64,000 bases of DNA from Sphingomonas aquatilis (lineage in GTDB: Bacteria > Pseudomonadota > Alphaproteobacteria > Sphingomonadales > Sphingomonadaceae). Positions 38,890 to 49,079 of the stretch are shown here, piece after piece; position 1 is the stretch's first letter; each line of letters opens with the position of its first letter. The stretch is taken from positions 372,001 through 436,000 of the forward strand of contig NZ_JACIDB010000001.1 of NCBI RefSeq assembly GCF_014196115.1, given 5' to 3'. The notes under the pieces were generated by a model, which ran no database searches, was not told the DNA's origin, and saw only the letters and a program-made list of their open reading frames with translations. Made by a program: the position numbers and the translations under genes.

Positions 38890-39716
38890 GCGATGGCGTG
38901 AAGCCCATCGCTCTCGTCGTGTCCGACATCGACGGCACGCTGGTCGACAAGCAGAAGAAATTGACCGCCGCGACCACTGCGGCGGTCTCGCGCTTGGAAG
39001 CGGCGGGGATCGGGTTCACCGTCATCAGCGCGCGGCCGATCTCCGGCATCCTGCCGATCGTCGAGACGCTGGGTCTCGACGGACCGATGGCGGCGTTCAA
39101 CGGTGGCATCCTGTTCAGGTGCGACGGGACGATCACCGAGCATCATGTCATCGACGAGGGCGTCGCGAAGGGCGTGATGGCCATTGCGGCCCATAGCCCG
39201 GTCGATCTGTGGGTCTTTTCCGACGACCGCTGGTACGCCTCGACCGACCAGGGTGAGCATGTGGAACACGAGCGGCTGGCGTCGAACCAGGACCCGATCG
39301 TCACCGACGATTTCGGCGATCTGCTGGCCCGCGCCGACAAGATCACCTTCGTCAGCGACGACGCGCCGATGCTCAGCGATCTCGCGGACCGCTGCAAGGC
39401 GGCGCATGGCGAGGATGCGACGATCGTGCAGAGCCAGGTCTATTACCTCGACGTGACCGCGCTGGCGGCCAACAAGGGCGACGGCCTGATCGCGCTGGCC
39501 GCCGCGTTCGATCAGCCGTTGGATGCGATTGCGGCGCTTGGCGACCAGTACAACGACGTGCCGATGCTGGAGCGCGCCGGCCTGTCGATCGCGATGGGCA
39601 ACGCCCCCGATCCGGTGAAGGCGCGCGCCGATCACGTCACCACCGCCAATGACGCCGATGGCGTCGCCCATGCCATCGACACCATCATCCTTCCCCGTAC
39701 CGGAGCTACCGAATGA
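38886..39716 (+). CDS. HAD-IIB (Cof-type) phosphatase
   Basis: The 276-residue protein has HAD motif I 'SDIDGTL' (nucleophile Asp14, Asp16), motif II 'TVISARP', and motif IV '[13 protein letters not shown]' with a C2B cap domain between them. Cof-type phosphatases usually remove phosphate from sugar phosphates or vitamins. '[15 protein letters not shown]' is typical (catalytic Lys of motif III). Its GTG start overlaps the gnd stop and its own stop overlaps the next HAD gene. Confidence 0.92.
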   Translation: MSDGVKPIALVVSDIDGTLVDKQKKLTAATTAAVSRLEAAGIGFTVISARPISGILPIVETLGLDGPMAAFNGGILFRCDGTITEHHVIDEGVAKGVMAIAAHSPVDLWVFSDDRWYASTDQGEHVEHERLASNQDPIVTDDFGDLLARADKITFVSDDAPMLSDLADRCKAAHGEDATIVQSQVYYLDVTALAANKGDGLIALAAAFDQPLDAIAALGDQYNDVPMLERAGLSIAMGNAPDPVKARADHVTTANDADGVAHAIDTIILPRTGATE

Positions 39717-40459
39717 AACAGCTGATTGCCTTCGACCTCGACGGAACGCTGGCCGAGAGCAAGCAGCCCTTGCAGGAACCGATGGGTGAAGCGCTCGCCG
39801 ACCTGCTTGGCGTGGCGCATGTCGCGGTCATTTCGGGCGGTGACTGGCCGCAGTTCCAGAAGCAGGTGGCGAGCCGCCTGCCGGCCCGCGCCGACCTGTC
39901 CAAGCTGTGGCTGATGCCGACGACGGGTACCAAATTGTACGTCCACCGCGATGGCGCATGGCAGACGGTCTATGCCGAGCTGTTCGACGATGCGACCAAG
40001 GCGAAGATCCTGAAGGCGTTCGACGAGTCGCTGGAAGCGACGGGCTTCGTTCCCGAAAAGACCTGGGGCGAGCGGATCGAGGATCGCGGCAGCCAGATCA
40101 CCTTCTCCGCACTTGGCCAGGAAGCGCCCGTCGCTGAGAAAGAGCATTGGGACCCCAAGTTCGAAAAGCGCAAGGTCATCCAGGCCGACCTGAAGCAGCG
40201 CCTGCCGGGCTTGTCGATCAACATGGGCGGCGCGACCTCGATCGACATCACGCAGGAAGGCGTCGACAAGGCGTACGGCCTGAAGAAGCTGCGTGACGAG
40301 AGCGGTATCCCGCTCGACGCGATGATGTTCATCGGCGACGCGATCTTCCCCGGCGGCAACGATTATCCGGCGAAGGAACTGGGGCTGGACACGGTGCGCG
40401 TCCGCGATCCGGAGGAAACGATCTCGGTCGTCACCGCGATCGTCGCCTGCCAGAAGTAA
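39713..40459 (+). CDS. HAD-IIB family hydrolase, phosphomannomutase-like
   Basis: The 248-residue protein has HAD motif I 'AFDLDGTLAESK' (Asp8, Asp10), motif II 'VISGGDW' and motif IV 'MFIGDAIFPGGNDYP'. The cap contains 'MPTTGTKLYVHRDGAW' and 'ISINMGGATSIDIT'-like elements that recall eukaryotic phosphomannomutases and sucrose-phosphate phosphatases. It may act on hexose phosphates, but the substrate is unknown. The start overlaps the previous stop (ATGA). It ends the plus-strand run from rpiA. Confidence 0.88.
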   Translation: MKQLIAFDLDGTLAESKQPLQEPMGEALADLLGVAHVAVISGGDWPQFQKQVASRLPARADLSKLWLMPTTGTKLYVHRDGAWQTVYAELFDDATKAKILKAFDESLEATGFVPEKTWGERIEDRGSQITFSALGQEAPVAEKEHWDPKFEKRKVIQADLKQRLPGLSINMGGATSIDITQEGVDKAYGLKKLRDESGIPLDAMMFIGDAIFPGGNDYPAKELGLDTVRVRDPEETISVVTAIVACQK

Positions 40460-40486
40460 CTTAACCGCTGGGTGCGGCGGGCCCGG

Positions 40487-40786
40487 TCAGTCCGGGCGCC
40501 GCACCCGTTCGGTCAGGACGATCTCGCCCTCGACCTCGATCTCCTCGTCATCCGACAGGTCGGATGTATCGGGCATCTCGAACTCGGCGCTCCAGTCGTA
40601 GATTTTCGCGAGACCGCCGTCGATCCAGACGCGCACGGCGCCACTGGTGATCTCTCCCCCCATCGCACCGACGAAATCCGCGACGAGGTTTTCCGCCGCG
40701 GACTCGTGGTCGGTCGCGCCGGGGATGCTGGCCGGCGTCATCGGCTCATCCATCTCGATCAGCTGTGCCCAGAAGCGTTTGGCCAT
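40487..40786 (-). CDS. Small acidic protein, function unknown
   Basis: The 99-residue protein is acidic, with a Glu/Asp-rich end ('SDLSDDEEIEVEGEI'). It contains 'RVWIDGGLAKIYDWSAEFEM', consistent with a small alpha/beta fold. An AAGGACGAAAC sequence before the ATG supports expression. No family was recognised. It is tail-to-tail with the HAD gene and reads in the same direction as glnA, separated from it by a strong terminator. Confidence 0.65.
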   Translation of the reverse strand: MAKRFWAQLIEMDEPMTPASIPGATDHESAAENLVADFVGAMGGEITSGAVRVWIDGGLAKIYDWSAEFEMPDTSDLSDDEEIEVEGEIVLTERVRRPD

Positions 40787-40932
40787 CGTTTCGTCCTTGC
40801 GTTGCCGCGACCGGCGGAGGGTCAGGTTGCGGTGGCGTCGGCGGTAGCGAAGCCGGGGCGTGTAGGACAGGGGCTTTGGGTTTTGCGAGCGTTGTCAGTG
40901 GGATGGCCGGGTGGGCATCCAACTAGAACGAG

Positions 40933-40967
40933 AGAGGGGGCGCCGGATCTGGTCCGGCGCCCCCTCT
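40933..40967 (-). terminator. Strong hairpin terminator downstream of glnA
   Basis: A perfect 15-bp stem AGAGGGGGCGCCGGA/TCCGGCGCCCCCTCT with a 5-nt loop lies past the hairpin train that begins at the glnA stop. The following T content is weak on the glnA strand (CTCGTTCTAG). Confidence 0.8.
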
Positions 40968-40979
40968 GTCATTGGCGGC

Positions 40980-41085
40980 GGCGTGGCGAAGCCACGCCGT
41001 CAGTCCTCGGCATTGCCGAGGCTGGCCGACAGCGCCTGTGCGGCTTTGCCGCACCGCGTGCCGGCCCGGCACGCTCAGGCGCTGT
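40980..41085 (-). repeat. Train of nested hairpins at the glnA 3' end
   Basis: Stems: GGCGTGGC-GAA-GCCACGCC (40980-40998), CCTCGGC-ATT-GCCGAGG (41005-41021), TGCGGC-TTT-GCCGCA (41039-41053) and GCGTGCCGG-C-CCGGCACGC (41056-41074). A 10-bp outer stem ACAGCGCCTG (41029-41038) pairs with CAGGCGCTGT (41076-41085), which includes glnA's last codons and part of its stop. The design resembles the trains at 4165-4255 and 4396-4485. Confidence 0.75.
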
Positions 41086-42484
41086 AGTACATGTCGTATT
41101 CGACCGGGCTGGGGGTCATTTCCCAGCGCGCGACTTCGCCGCGCTTGATCTCGATATAGGCTTCGATCTGATCCTTCGAGAACACGTCGCCCTTCAGCAG
41201 GAAGTCGTGGTCGGCGGCCAGGCTGTCGAGCGCCTCGCGGAGCGAACCGCAGACGGTCGGGACCTGGGCGAGCTCTGCCGGCGGCAGGTCGTACAGGTTC
41301 TTGTCCATCGCCTCGCCCGGATGGATCTTGTTCTGGATGCCGTCCATGCCCGCCATCATCAGCGCCGCATAGGCGAGATAGGGGTTGGCCATCGCGTCCG
41401 GGAAGCGGACTTCGACGCGCTTCGCCTTGGGGCCGGTGCCGTACGGAATGCGGCACGACGCCGAGCGGTTGCGTGCCGAATAGGCGAGCAGCACCGGCGC
41501 TTCGTAACCCGGCACCAGACGCTTGTAGCTGTTGGTGGTCGGGTTGGTGAAGGCGTTGACCGCCTTGGCATGCTTGATGATGCCGCCGATGAAGTACAGG
41601 CACATCTCGCTGAGGCCGGCATAGCCTTCGCCCGCGAACAGCGGGGTCTTGCCGCTCCAGATCGAGAAGTGGGTGTGCATGCCCGAGCCGTTATCTTCCT
41701 TGATCGGCTTGGGCATGAAGGTGGCCGACTTGCCATAGGCATGCGCAACCTGATGCACGACGTACTTGTAGATCTGCATGCGATCGGCGGTCTGCGTCAG
41801 CGTGCCGAAGGTCAGGCCCAGTTCGTGCTGCGCGGCTGCGACTTCGTGGTGATGCTTGTCGCAGGGCAGGCCCATTTCGAGCATCGTCGAGACCATCTCG
41901 CCGCGGATGTCGACCGCCGAGTCGACCGGCGCGACGGGGAAATAGCCGCCCTTGGCGCGCGGACGATGGCCGAGGTTGCCGCCTTCATATTCGCGGCCGG
42001 TGTTGGTCGGCAGCTCGATATCGTCGATCTTGAAGTAGGACTCGGCGTAATTCGTGTCGAACTGCACGTTGTCGAACATGAAGAATTCGGCTTCCGGGCC
42101 GACGTATACGGTGTCGCCGACGCCGGTGGTCTTCAGATAGGCCTCGGCGCGCTTGGCGGTCGAGCGCGGATCGCGCGCGTAGAGTTCGCCGGTCGAGGGT
42201 TCGACGACGTCGCAGAACACGATCAGCATCGGGGTGGCCGAGAACGGATCGGTGTAGATCGCGTCGAGATCGGGCTTCAGGACCATGTCCGACTCGTTGA
42301 TCGCCTTCCAGCCCTCGATCGAGGAGCCGTCGAACATCAGGCCGTCGGTGAATTCATCTTCGCCCATGACGCTCGCGACCATGGTGAGGTGCTGCCACTT
42401 GCCCTTGGGGTCGGTGAAGCGCAGATCGACCCACTCGATCTCCTCGTCCTTGATCTTGTTCAGGATGTCGTTGGCGGTCGCCAT
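41075..42484 (-). CDS. glnA: Glutamine synthetase, type I (GSI-beta)
   Basis: Glutamine synthetase makes glutamine from glutamate, ammonia and ATP. '[13 protein letters not shown]' is the latch region, 'PMLIVFCDV' and '[10 protein letters not shown]' provide metal ligands, '[16 protein letters not shown]' is the ATP-binding segment and '[11 protein letters not shown]' the glutamate site. The adenylylation tyrosine is present (Tyr398 in 'NLYDLPP'), so activity is expected to be controlled by GlnE. The 469-aa length is standard. It is the second gene of a glnBA operon, 116 bp after glnB, with AAAGGG before its ATG. Confidence 0.97.
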   Translation of the reverse strand: MATANDILNKIKDEEIEWVDLRFTDPKGKWQHLTMVASVMGEDEFTDGLMFDGSSIEGWKAINESDMVLKPDLDAIYTDPFSATPMLIVFCDVVEPSTGELYARDPRSTAKRAEAYLKTTGVGDTVYVGPEAEFFMFDNVQFDTNYAESYFKIDDIELPTNTGREYEGGNLGHRPRAKGGYFPVAPVDSAVDIRGEMVSTMLEMGLPCDKHHHEVAAAQHELGLTFGTLTQTADRMQIYKYVVHQVAHAYGKSATFMPKPIKEDNGSGMHTHFSIWSGKTPLFAGEGYAGLSEMCLYFIGGIIKHAKAVNAFTNPTTNSYKRLVPGYEAPVLLAYSARNRSASCRIPYGTGPKAKRVEVRFPDAMANPYLAYAALMMAGMDGIQNKIHPGEAMDKNLYDLPPAELAQVPTVCGSLREALDSLAADHDFLLKGDVFSKDQIEAYIEIKRGEVARWEMTPSPVEYDMYYSA

Positions 42485-42600
42485 GGAAAGCCCTTTGCTC
42501 TGGTAATGACCCGGTCGGGACCGGAAGGATGTTGCGTCGCGGGCGTGCCAATCACACAGATTGTTGCGCCGCGTCAAATGACGAAGATGTCAGACGGCGA

Positions 42601-43376
<776 letters not shown>

Positions 43377-43403
43377 GAGAAGGGGCGGTGGGGCGGCCTC
43401 GCC

Positions 43404-43739
43404 TTAGAGGATCTCGCGCACCTTCTCGGCCGGGCGGGCGAGGACGACGCCCTTGTCGGTTTCGACGAGCGGGCGCTGGATGATGATCGGATTGATCGTC
43501 ATCGCTTCGAGGATCGTCGCATCGTCGGCGTCGGCGAGCGCCTTGGCATCGGGTTCGGTCATCCGCAGCCCCTCGCGCGCGGTGAGGCCCGCGGCGGCAT
43601 AGAGGCGCGAAAGCTCCGCGACGGTCGGCGGGTGCTTGAGATATTCGATGACGGTGACGTCGGCGCCCGCCTCTTCGAGGAGGGCGAGGGTGCTGCGCGA
43701 GGTGCCACAGCGCGGGTTGTGGTAGATGGTGGCGTGCAT
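43404..43739 (-). CDS. arsC: Arsenate reductase, glutaredoxin-dependent (ArsC-like)
   Basis: The 111-residue protein matches the ArsC/Spx thioredoxin-fold family: 'IYHNPRCGTSRSTLALLEEAG' has the catalytic Cys11 in the CGTSR context, and 'IIIQRPLVETDKGVVLARPAEKVREIL' provides the C-terminal arginine region. Members reduce arsenate with glutaredoxin, but many chromosomal copies far from ars operons have an unproven role. No other ars gene is nearby. The ATG gives the conserved N-terminus; the upstream Shine-Dalgarno sequence is weak. Confidence 0.88.
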   Translation of the reverse strand: MHATIYHNPRCGTSRSTLALLEEAGADVTVIEYLKHPPTVAELSRLYAAAGLTAREGLRMTEPDAKALADADDATILEAMTINPIIIQRPLVETDKGVVLARPAEKVREIL

Positions 43740-43870
43740 GACGGGCGGTATATCGCGGTTCGGCAGGATGCGGGAGGGCGTGCGAGGCCGGGCGGGGTCT
43801 GGTCGCCCGAACGGCAAAAGGGCGGCGCATGTGCGATGCGCCGCCCCCTGCACCGGGCCGAGTGAGGCGA

Positions 43871-44254
43871 TCAGCCCTTGGTACGCGCAGCCTTCATGGC
43901 GTTGCGTACGGCGGTGAGGAAATGGTTGCCGGGCTGCGCCTTGCACTGCTGCACGACGATCGGCACGACATTCTCGACGCCGTCGAGCGTCACGGTCGGG
44001 TGCGCCTTGCCCTTCGGACCGTAATTGGCGGCATAGACGACCGCCTGCGGGCGGAAGCTTTCGTCGAGCAGACCGAAGTCGCCGCAGGTCACGGTTTCGA
44101 GGTGCTTGCCCTGCTTGAGCAGGTCGACGTGGCGGACTTCGCCGCTGCGGCTGGGAATGGTCGCCTTTTCCTGCACTTGCAGCGGCGCCGCAACGGCAGT
44201 CGAGGAAACGGCGAGAAGCGCACAGGCGGCGATCGTGCCAAACATCCGGGTCAT
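43871..44254 (-). CDS. HdeA-like periplasmic protein
   Basis: The 127-residue protein has a signal peptide ('TIAACALLAVSSTAVAA'). The mature part resembles the acid-stress chaperone HdeA of enteric bacteria: 'TCGDFGLLDESFRPQAVVYAA' aligns with the HdeA 'TCEDFLAVDESFQPTAV' segment, and 'VENVVPIVVQQC' with its second cysteine. Cys57 and Cys104 would form the single disulfide. HdeA suppresses aggregation of periplasmic proteins at low pH. The ATG has AAGGGAGA upstream. Two dyads lie 66-125 bp before the gene. Confidence 0.78.
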   Translation of the reverse strand: MTRMFGTIAACALLAVSSTAVAAPLQVQEKATIPSRSGEVRHVDLLKQGKHLETVTCGDFGLLDESFRPQAVVYAANYGPKGKAHPTVTLDGVENVVPIVVQQCKAQPGNHFLTAVRNAMKAARTKG

Positions 44255-44319
44255 TGTTCCAGTCTCCCTTCCTTAGAGGCGCTGGTAAAATTCCCATATG
44301 TCCATATCGGTTTCATTCT

Positions 44320-44342
44320 AACGGCAAATTCATGATGCCGTT
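44320..44342. promoter_or_regulatory. Dyad upstream of the HdeA-like gene
   Basis: AACGGCA-N9-TGCCGTT is a perfect 7-bp inverted repeat. A second dyad GGCGTCA-N16-TGACGCC follows at 44348-44377. Both are in an AT-richer stretch and could be operators. Confidence 0.4.
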
Positions 44343-44435
44343 ACTTGGGCGTCAGCAACGACTGTTATCGTGACGCCGATGTATTCAGCAATTGTTGTTG
44401 CGCGGCAGGGGTTTGTGCGGTGCGGGCGCGTGATC

Positions 44436-44516
44436 CGTCGTCCTGGCGAAGGCAGGAACCTCTCGCGGCGCGTGTTGCGCGCGCTTGCCGGGAGATTCCA
44501 ACCTTCGCTGGGAGGA
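44436..44516. repeat. Dispersed palindromic element, family D (copy 1)
   Basis: CGTCGTCCTGGCGAAGGCAGG on the left, with CCGGGAGATTCCAACCTTCG and CTGGGAGGA on the right. Related copies are at 49320-49402 and 54107-54172. It is the main content of the 327-bp gap before accC. Confidence 0.75.
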
Positions 44517-44581
44517 CTCTATGAGTGTAGGACGATCGGGGCTGGCGGGTCAGGAGGAGGCCGTCCCAGGGACGGCCGCCA

Positions 44582-45943
44582 TCATCCCTGCTTCGCGAGC
44601 CACTCTTCCAGCCACTTGATCGTATAGTCGCCGCGCTGGAATTCGGGATCGTCGAGCAGCGCCTGATGCAGCGGGATCGTCGTCGTCGGACCGTCGATGA
44701 CGAATTCCTCCAACGCGCGGCGCAGGCGGCGCAGCGCCCCTTCGCGGGTGGTGCCGTAGACGATCAGCTTGGCGATCATGCTGTCGTAATAGGGCGGCAC
44801 CTTATAGCCGGCGTAGAGGCCGCTATCGACGCGCACGTGCATGCCGCCCGGCGCGTGGAACTGCTTCACCAGGCCCGGCGAGGGGGCGAAGGTGCGCGGG
44901 TCCTCGGCATTGATGCGGCATTCGATCGCATGACCGCGGAACTGAACGTCTTCCTGACGCAGCGTCAGCGGATGCCCCTCGGCAACGCGAATCTGTTCGC
45001 GGACGAGGTCGAGACCGGTGATCATCTCCGTCACCGGATGTTCCACCTGCAAACGGGTGTTCATCTCGATGAAGTAGAATTCGCCGTCTTCCCACAGGAA
45101 TTCGATCGTGCCGGCGCCGCGATAGCCCATGTCGGCCATCGCCTTCGCGCAGACGCCGCCGATGCGTTCGCGATCGGCTTGGCTGAGGACGGGGGAGGGC
45201 GCTTCCTCCAGCACCTTCTGGTGACGGCGTTGCAGCGAGCAGTCGCGTTCCCCTAAGTGGATCGCGTTGCCGTTGCCGTCGCCGAAGACCTGGATCTCGA
45301 TATGGCGCGGGTTGCCGAGATACTTTTCGAGATACACCGTGGCGTCGCCGAACGCGGCCTTCGCCTCGCTGCCGGCCTGCTGCATCAGCGTTTCGAGTTC
45401 GTCCTCGGAATGGCACACCTTCATGCCGCGGCCGCCGCCGCCCGACGCCGCCTTGATGATGACGGGATAGCCCGCCTTCGCCGCAATCGCCTTGGCTTCG
45501 GCGACGTCGCTGATCGCGCCGTCGGACCCGGGTACGAGCGGCAGGCCGAGCGCGCCGGCGGTGCGCTTCGCCTCGATCTTGTCGCCCATCGTGCGGATAT
45601 GTTCGGGCTTCGGCCCGACGAAGATCAGGTTATGCAGCTCGACGATCTCGGCGAACCGCGCGTTTTCGCTGAGGAACCCATAGCCCGGATGGATCGCGTC
45701 GGCGCCGCTGATCTCCGCCGCCGAGATGATGTTGGGGATATTGAGATAGCTGTCGACCGCGGCGGGCGGCCCGATGCAGATCGCCTCGTCGGCGAGGCGG
45801 ACGTGCATCGCGTCGGCATCGGCGGTGGAATGGACCGCGACGGTGCGGATGCCCATCTCGCGACAGGCGCGGTGGATGCGCAGCGCGATTTCGCCGCGGT
45901 TGGCGATCAGCAGCTTCTTGATCTGACGGGGAGCAGCGGTCAC
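44582..45943 (-). CDS. accC: Acetyl-CoA carboxylase, biotin carboxylase subunit
   Basis: AccC carboxylates biotin on AccB using bicarbonate and ATP, the first half of malonyl-CoA synthesis. '[23 protein letters not shown]' begins the biotin carboxylase domain; the ATP-grasp glycine loop is '[12 protein letters not shown]', with '[17 protein letters not shown]', '[20 protein letters not shown]' and '[16 protein letters not shown]'. The 453-aa length fits the stand-alone subunit. The GTG start is 6 bp after the accB stop. Confidence 0.97.
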   Translation of the reverse strand: MTAAPRQIKKLLIANRGEIALRIHRACREMGIRTVAVHSTADADAMHVRLADEAICIGPPAAVDSYLNIPNIISAAEISGADAIHPGYGFLSENARFAEIVELHNLIFVGPKPEHIRTMGDKIEAKRTAGALGLPLVPGSDGAISDVAEAKAIAAKAGYPVIIKAASGGGGRGMKVCHSEDELETLMQQAGSEAKAAFGDATVYLEKYLGNPRHIEIQVFGDGNGNAIHLGERDCSLQRRHQKVLEEAPSPVLSQADRERIGGVCAKAMADMGYRGAGTIEFLWEDGEFYFIEMNTRLQVEHPVTEMITGLDLVREQIRVAEGHPLTLRQEDVQFRGHAIECRINAEDPRTFAPSPGLVKQFHAPGGMHVRVDSGLYAGYKVPPYYDSMIAKLIVYGTTREGALRRLRRALEEFVIDGPTTTIPLHQALLDDPEFQRGDYTIKWLEEWLAKQG

Positions 45944-45949
45944 GCGTGG

Positions 45950-46435
45950 TTACTCGACGACCACGAGCGGCTGGTCGAATTCGACCGGCTGGCCGTTTTC
46001 GATCAGGATCTGGCGGACGGTGCCGGCGGTGGCGGCGACGATCGGGTTCATGACCTTCATCGCCTCGACGATCAGCAGCGTGTCGCCGGCCGAGACGCTC
46101 TGGCCGACGCTGACGAAGGGCTTCGCGCCCGGTTCGGCGGCGAGATAGGCGGTGCCGACCATCGGCGACTTCACCGCATTGGCCGACACGGCCGGCGCCA
46201 TCGCACCGGCTTCGGCCGACGCTGCGGCCGCGGGGGCGGCAGGCGCTGCAGTGACGGGCGCGGGGGCGTAATGGACGGGCGCGGCCTGGGGGGCGGCCTT
46301 GCGCGCGACGCGGATCTTGCGGTCGCCCTCTTCCACCTCGATCTCGGTCAGATGGGTGGCGTCGAGCAGTTCGGCGAGCTGGCGCACGAGGTTCACGTCA
46401 ACCTGCATGGCACCGTTGGGGGTCTGGTCGGTCAT
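45950..46435 (-). CDS. accB: Acetyl-CoA carboxylase biotin carboxyl carrier protein
   Basis: The 161-residue protein carries the biotin that moves carboxyl groups between AccC and the carboxyltransferase. The C-terminal biotinyl domain has the acceptor Lys127 in 'VEAMKVMN'. An Ala/Pro-rich flexible linker (about 48-85) joins it to the N-terminal segment '[34 protein letters not shown]'. AGGAGG lies just before the ATG. It sits between aroQ (14 bp) and accC (6 bp), the order common in alphaproteobacteria. Confidence 0.97.
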   Translation of the reverse strand: MTDQTPNGAMQVDVNLVRQLAELLDATHLTEIEVEEGDRKIRVARKAAPQAAPVHYAPAPVTAAPAAPAAAASAEAGAMAPAVSANAVKSPMVGTAYLAAEPGAKPFVSVGQSVSAGDTLLIVEAMKVMNPIVAATAGTVRQILIENGQPVEFDQPLVVVE

Positions 46436-46449
46436 GGGAAGGCCTCCTG

Positions 46450-46884
46450 TCAGAAGCGCGCCGCGGCTTCAAGCGCGAGCATGTAGGAGAGGGCGCCAAA
46501 GCCGGCGATCGTGCCTTTTGCGGCACGCCCGACGAAGCTGATGTGGCGGAAGTCCTCGCGGGTGTGCGGGTTGGAGAGGTGGACCTCGATCACCGGCGTG
46601 CGGATACCCTTGATCGCGTCGTGGACGGCGATCGACGTGTGCGTGAAGGCGCCGGCGTTGAGGATCACCGCCTTCGCGCCGCGCGCCTGCGCCTCGTGTA
46701 GCCAATCGACGAGGTGCCCTTCGTGGTTGGACTGGCGCATGTCGATGTCGAGGTCGAGTTCGCGGGCGCGGTCTTCGAGCTGGCCGGCGATGTCGTCGAG
46801 CGTGTCGTGGCCATAGATCTCCGGCTCGCGCGTGCCGAGCAGGTTCAGGTTCGGGCCGTTGAGGACGTAGATCGTGTCGGTCAT
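46450..46884 (-). CDS. aroQ: 3-dehydroquinate dehydratase, type II
   Basis: The 144-residue dodecameric enzyme performs the third step of the shikimate pathway. '[19 protein letters not shown]' holds the catalytic Tyr and Arg region, '[15 protein letters not shown]' the conserved Asn/His segment, '[18 protein letters not shown]' the Asn and His active-site residues, and '[17 protein letters not shown]' follows. It is the first gene of aroQ-accB-accC. The start gives the standard N-terminus. Confidence 0.97.
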   Translation of the reverse strand: MTDTIYVLNGPNLNLLGTREPEIYGHDTLDDIAGQLEDRARELDLDIDMRQSNHEGHLVDWLHEAQARGAKAVILNAGAFTHTSIAVHDAIKGIRTPVIEVHLSNPHTREDFRHISFVGRAAKGTIAGFGALSYMLALEAAARF

Positions 46885-46920
46885 GGGCGGGGGTGTATCG
46901 TTGTTCCAGGTAGAAGGCGA

Positions 46921-47148
46921 GGTTTCGCGCGAAGACGCGAAGACGCGAAGAAGGAGGGTTCGCGCAGAGGCGCGGAGACGCGGAGGGGGTTCGCCCGCGG
47001 CAGCGGGCTTTCTCTTAGCGAGAGCTGGGATATAGGCCGCTTCGCGGCAGTGCGAGACGATCGTCCGATTCATGCACCCTCCGCGTCTCCGCGTCTCCGC
47101 GTGAACCCCTTCTTTTGCCTCTTTGCGGCTTCGCGGCTTCGCGTGAAT
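46921..47148. repeat. Palindromic element, family F (long-arm)
   Basis: The left arm (46921-46994) repeats CGCGAAGACGCGAAG and CGCGGAGACGCGGAGGG; the right arm (47073-47148) is its inverse with TCCGCGTCTCCGCG and GGCTTCGCGGCTTCGCG. It fills most of the 333-bp gap between divergent aroQ and thiSG. Internal short direct repeats distinguish it from the other families. I see no TPP riboswitch core here. Confidence 0.8.
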
Positions 47149-47217
47149 CAAACCAGCAACGGTGGACACGCGGCGTGACGCGCCTAGATGGGGCACGCAT
47201 AAGGAGTTTGACGCGTC

Positions 47218-48225
47218 ATGGCCCATAGCGACGGCACCGTATCGATCACCGTGAACGGCGAGCACAAGCGCGTCGCCGCCGGCCTCAGCCTGACCGATCT
47301 GGCGAACGAACTGGGGCTGGTGCCCGAGAAGGTCGCGGTGGAGCGGAACCTGGAGGTCGTGCCGCGCTCGACGTTGAAGGACGTGTGCGTCGAGGATGGC
47401 GACGATATCGAGATCGTGCATTTCGTCGGTGGTGGCGACCATCAGGCGCCGATCGTCGACGACTCGTGGAGTGTCGCGGGCAAGACGTTCCGGTCGCGGC
47501 TGATCGTCGGGACGGGCAAGTATAAGGACTTCGCGCAGAATGCCGCGGCGCTGGAGGCGAGCGGGGCGGAGATCGTCACGGTCGCGGTGCGGCGGGTGAA
47601 CGTCAGCGATCGCAATGCGCCGATGCTGACCGACTTCATCGATCCCAAGAAGGTCACCTACCTGCCCAACACCGCGGGCTGTTTCGACGCGGAGAGCGCG
47701 ATCCGCACGCTGCGGCTGGCGCGCGAGGCGGGCGGTTGGGAGCTCGTGAAGCTGGAAGTGCTGGGCGAGGCGAAGACGCTCTACCCCGACATGCACGAGA
47801 CGCTGCGCGCGACCGAGGTGCTGGCGAACGAAGGCTTCAAGCCGATGGTCTATTGCGTCGACGATCCGATCGCGGCGAAGCGGCTGGAGAATGCCGGCGC
47901 GGTCGCGATCATGCCGCTCGGCGCGCCGATCGGGTCCGGGCTCGGTATCCAGAACCGCGTGACGATCCGGCTGATCGTCGAGGGGGCGGGCGTGCCGGTG
48001 CTGGTCGATGCGGGCGTCGGCACCGCGTCGGACGCGGCGGTGGCGATGGAGCTGGGCTGCGACGGCGTGCTGATGAACACCGCGATCGCCGAGGCCAAGG
48101 ACCCGATTCTGATGGCGGGCGCGATGCGGCGCGCGGTCGAGGCGGGGCGGATGGCCTATCGCGCCGGACGCATGGGGCAGCGGCGCTATGCCGACCCGTC
48201 CAGTCCGCTCGCCGGTTTGATCTGA
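47218..48225 (+). CDS. thiG: ThiS-ThiG fusion (sulfur carrier and thiazole synthase)
   Basis: The 335-residue protein joins an N-terminal ThiS-like ubiquitin-fold domain (about 1-73, ending '[10 protein letters not shown]') to a full ThiG domain starting near '[20 protein letters not shown]'. ThiG makes the thiazole phosphate of thiamine from deoxyxylulose phosphate, dehydroglycine and ThiS thiocarboxylate. The conserved 'VKLEV' lysine (Lys178) should form the Schiff base. The di-glycine of ThiS is internal here, at 71-73, although free ThiS needs a C-terminal Gly-Gly. AAGGAG precedes the start. No other thi gene is adjacent. Confidence 0.92.
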   Translation: MAHSDGTVSITVNGEHKRVAAGLSLTDLANELGLVPEKVAVERNLEVVPRSTLKDVCVEDGDDIEIVHFVGGGDHQAPIVDDSWSVAGKTFRSRLIVGTGKYKDFAQNAAALEASGAEIVTVAVRRVNVSDRNAPMLTDFIDPKKVTYLPNTAGCFDAESAIRTLRLAREAGGWELVKLEVLGEAKTLYPDMHETLRATEVLANEGFKPMVYCVDDPIAAKRLENAGAVAIMPLGAPIGSGLGIQNRVTIRLIVEGAGVPVLVDAGVGTASDAAVAMELGCDGVLMNTAIAEAKDPILMAGAMRRAVEAGRMAYRAGRMGQRRYADPSSPLAGLI

Positions 48226-48352
48226 TATCGTATTGGGTCCGCACCAGACGCTAAAGTTTTTGTCACGGAACCGGTCCGACTTCGGCCCGTTGTTCTTGCG
48301 ATAGATCAAGCGGCCCGGCTGGCGGGTCGCAGTCAATCGCAGGAGACGATCG

Positions 48353-48535
48353 ATGGGCGAATTCACCGATAAGGTCGCAGCGGCCGGCAACAAGATCGCC
48401 GGCAACGTCAAGGAAGCTGTCGGCAAGGCGACCGACAATGACCGTCTGGTAGCCGAAGGCGAAGCGCAGCAGGCCAAGGGTACCGGTCAGGACGTCAAGG
48501 GCAGCGTCAAGGGCGCGCTCGGCGACAAGATCTGA
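48353..48535 (+). CDS. CsbD family stress-response protein
   Basis: The 60-residue hydrophilic protein fits CsbD: 'AAGNKIAGNVKEAVGKATDNDRLVAEGEAQQAKG' has the typical 'GN.KE..GK.TGD..L..EG..QQ..G' pattern. CsbD proteins are abundant under general stress; their molecular role is unknown. AGGAG lies seven bases upstream. It is followed by a small lipoprotein gene. Confidence 0.9.
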   Translation: MGEFTDKVAAAGNKIAGNVKEAVGKATDNDRLVAEGEAQQAKGTGQDVKGSVKGALGDKI

Positions 48536-48620
48536 TCCAAAATATCAGTTCGCGAAACCGACAGGGTCGTCTCGCATCGCGGGGCGGCCCTTTCGCTTGG
48601 ACAACAACAGGGGACGACAC

Positions 48621-48908
48621 ATGAAGAAGACGATTCTGGCCGGCGCGACGCTGGTGGCGATGGCGCTCTCGCTGAGCGCGTGCGGCGGCAAGGGCGACGA
48701 CAAGCTCGGCTCCGAGGTCGAGAAGTCCTACGACAACCGCGCCGATGCGATGGAGCAGGCAGCGGACAATCTGAAGGACCAGGCCAAGGAAATCCGCAAG
48801 AGCGGCGAACAGCAGGCCGATGCGATCGACGACGCCGACGTGAATGCGCAGGCGATGACCGAAGAGCAGAAGGCGGCGCTGAAGAACGGGTCCGAGAAGC
48901 TGCGCTGA
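48621..48908 (+). CDS. Small lipoprotein
   Basis: The 95-residue protein has a lipoprotein signal with lipobox 'LSAC' (Cys21). The mature part is hydrophilic and helical, with 'SYDNRADAMEQAADNLKDQAKEI' and further Lys/Glu/Ala heptads suggesting a coiled coil. CAGGGGA is upstream. It may be an outer-membrane-attached spacer protein resembling the Lpp class in form only. No family was recognised. Confidence 0.8.
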   Translation: MKKTILAGATLVAMALSLSACGGKGDDKLGSEVEKSYDNRADAMEQAADNLKDQAKEIRKSGEQQADAIDDADVNAQAMTEEQKAALKNGSEKLR

Positions 48909-48983
48909 GGGTGAGGGGGCGGGTTGGTTTGGGACCGGTGTGTTCGACCGGTCTATTGCCAGGCCGTTCCTCTCCCTCTTTTT

Positions 48984-49079
48984 CGTCATTCCTGCGGAGG
49001 CGGGAATCCAGAACCGCTACCGTTGCGGCAGGCGCCGTGAGGCTTGCCAGTCTGGATTCCCGCCTTCGCGGGAATGACG
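48984..49079. repeat. Dispersed palindromic element, family A (copy 3)
   Basis: Arms CGTCATTCCTGCGGAGGCGG with GAATCCAGA and inverse TCTGGATTCCCGCCTTCGCG with GGAATGACG. It is the first of several elements in the 601-bp gap after the lipoprotein gene. Confidence 0.9.

Noticed and set aside
46885..47217. A TPP riboswitch upstream of the thiSG fusion.
   Set aside because: The gap is filled by a long-arm palindrome, and I could not find the conserved CTGAGA and GACC core arrangement of a THI element in the leader.
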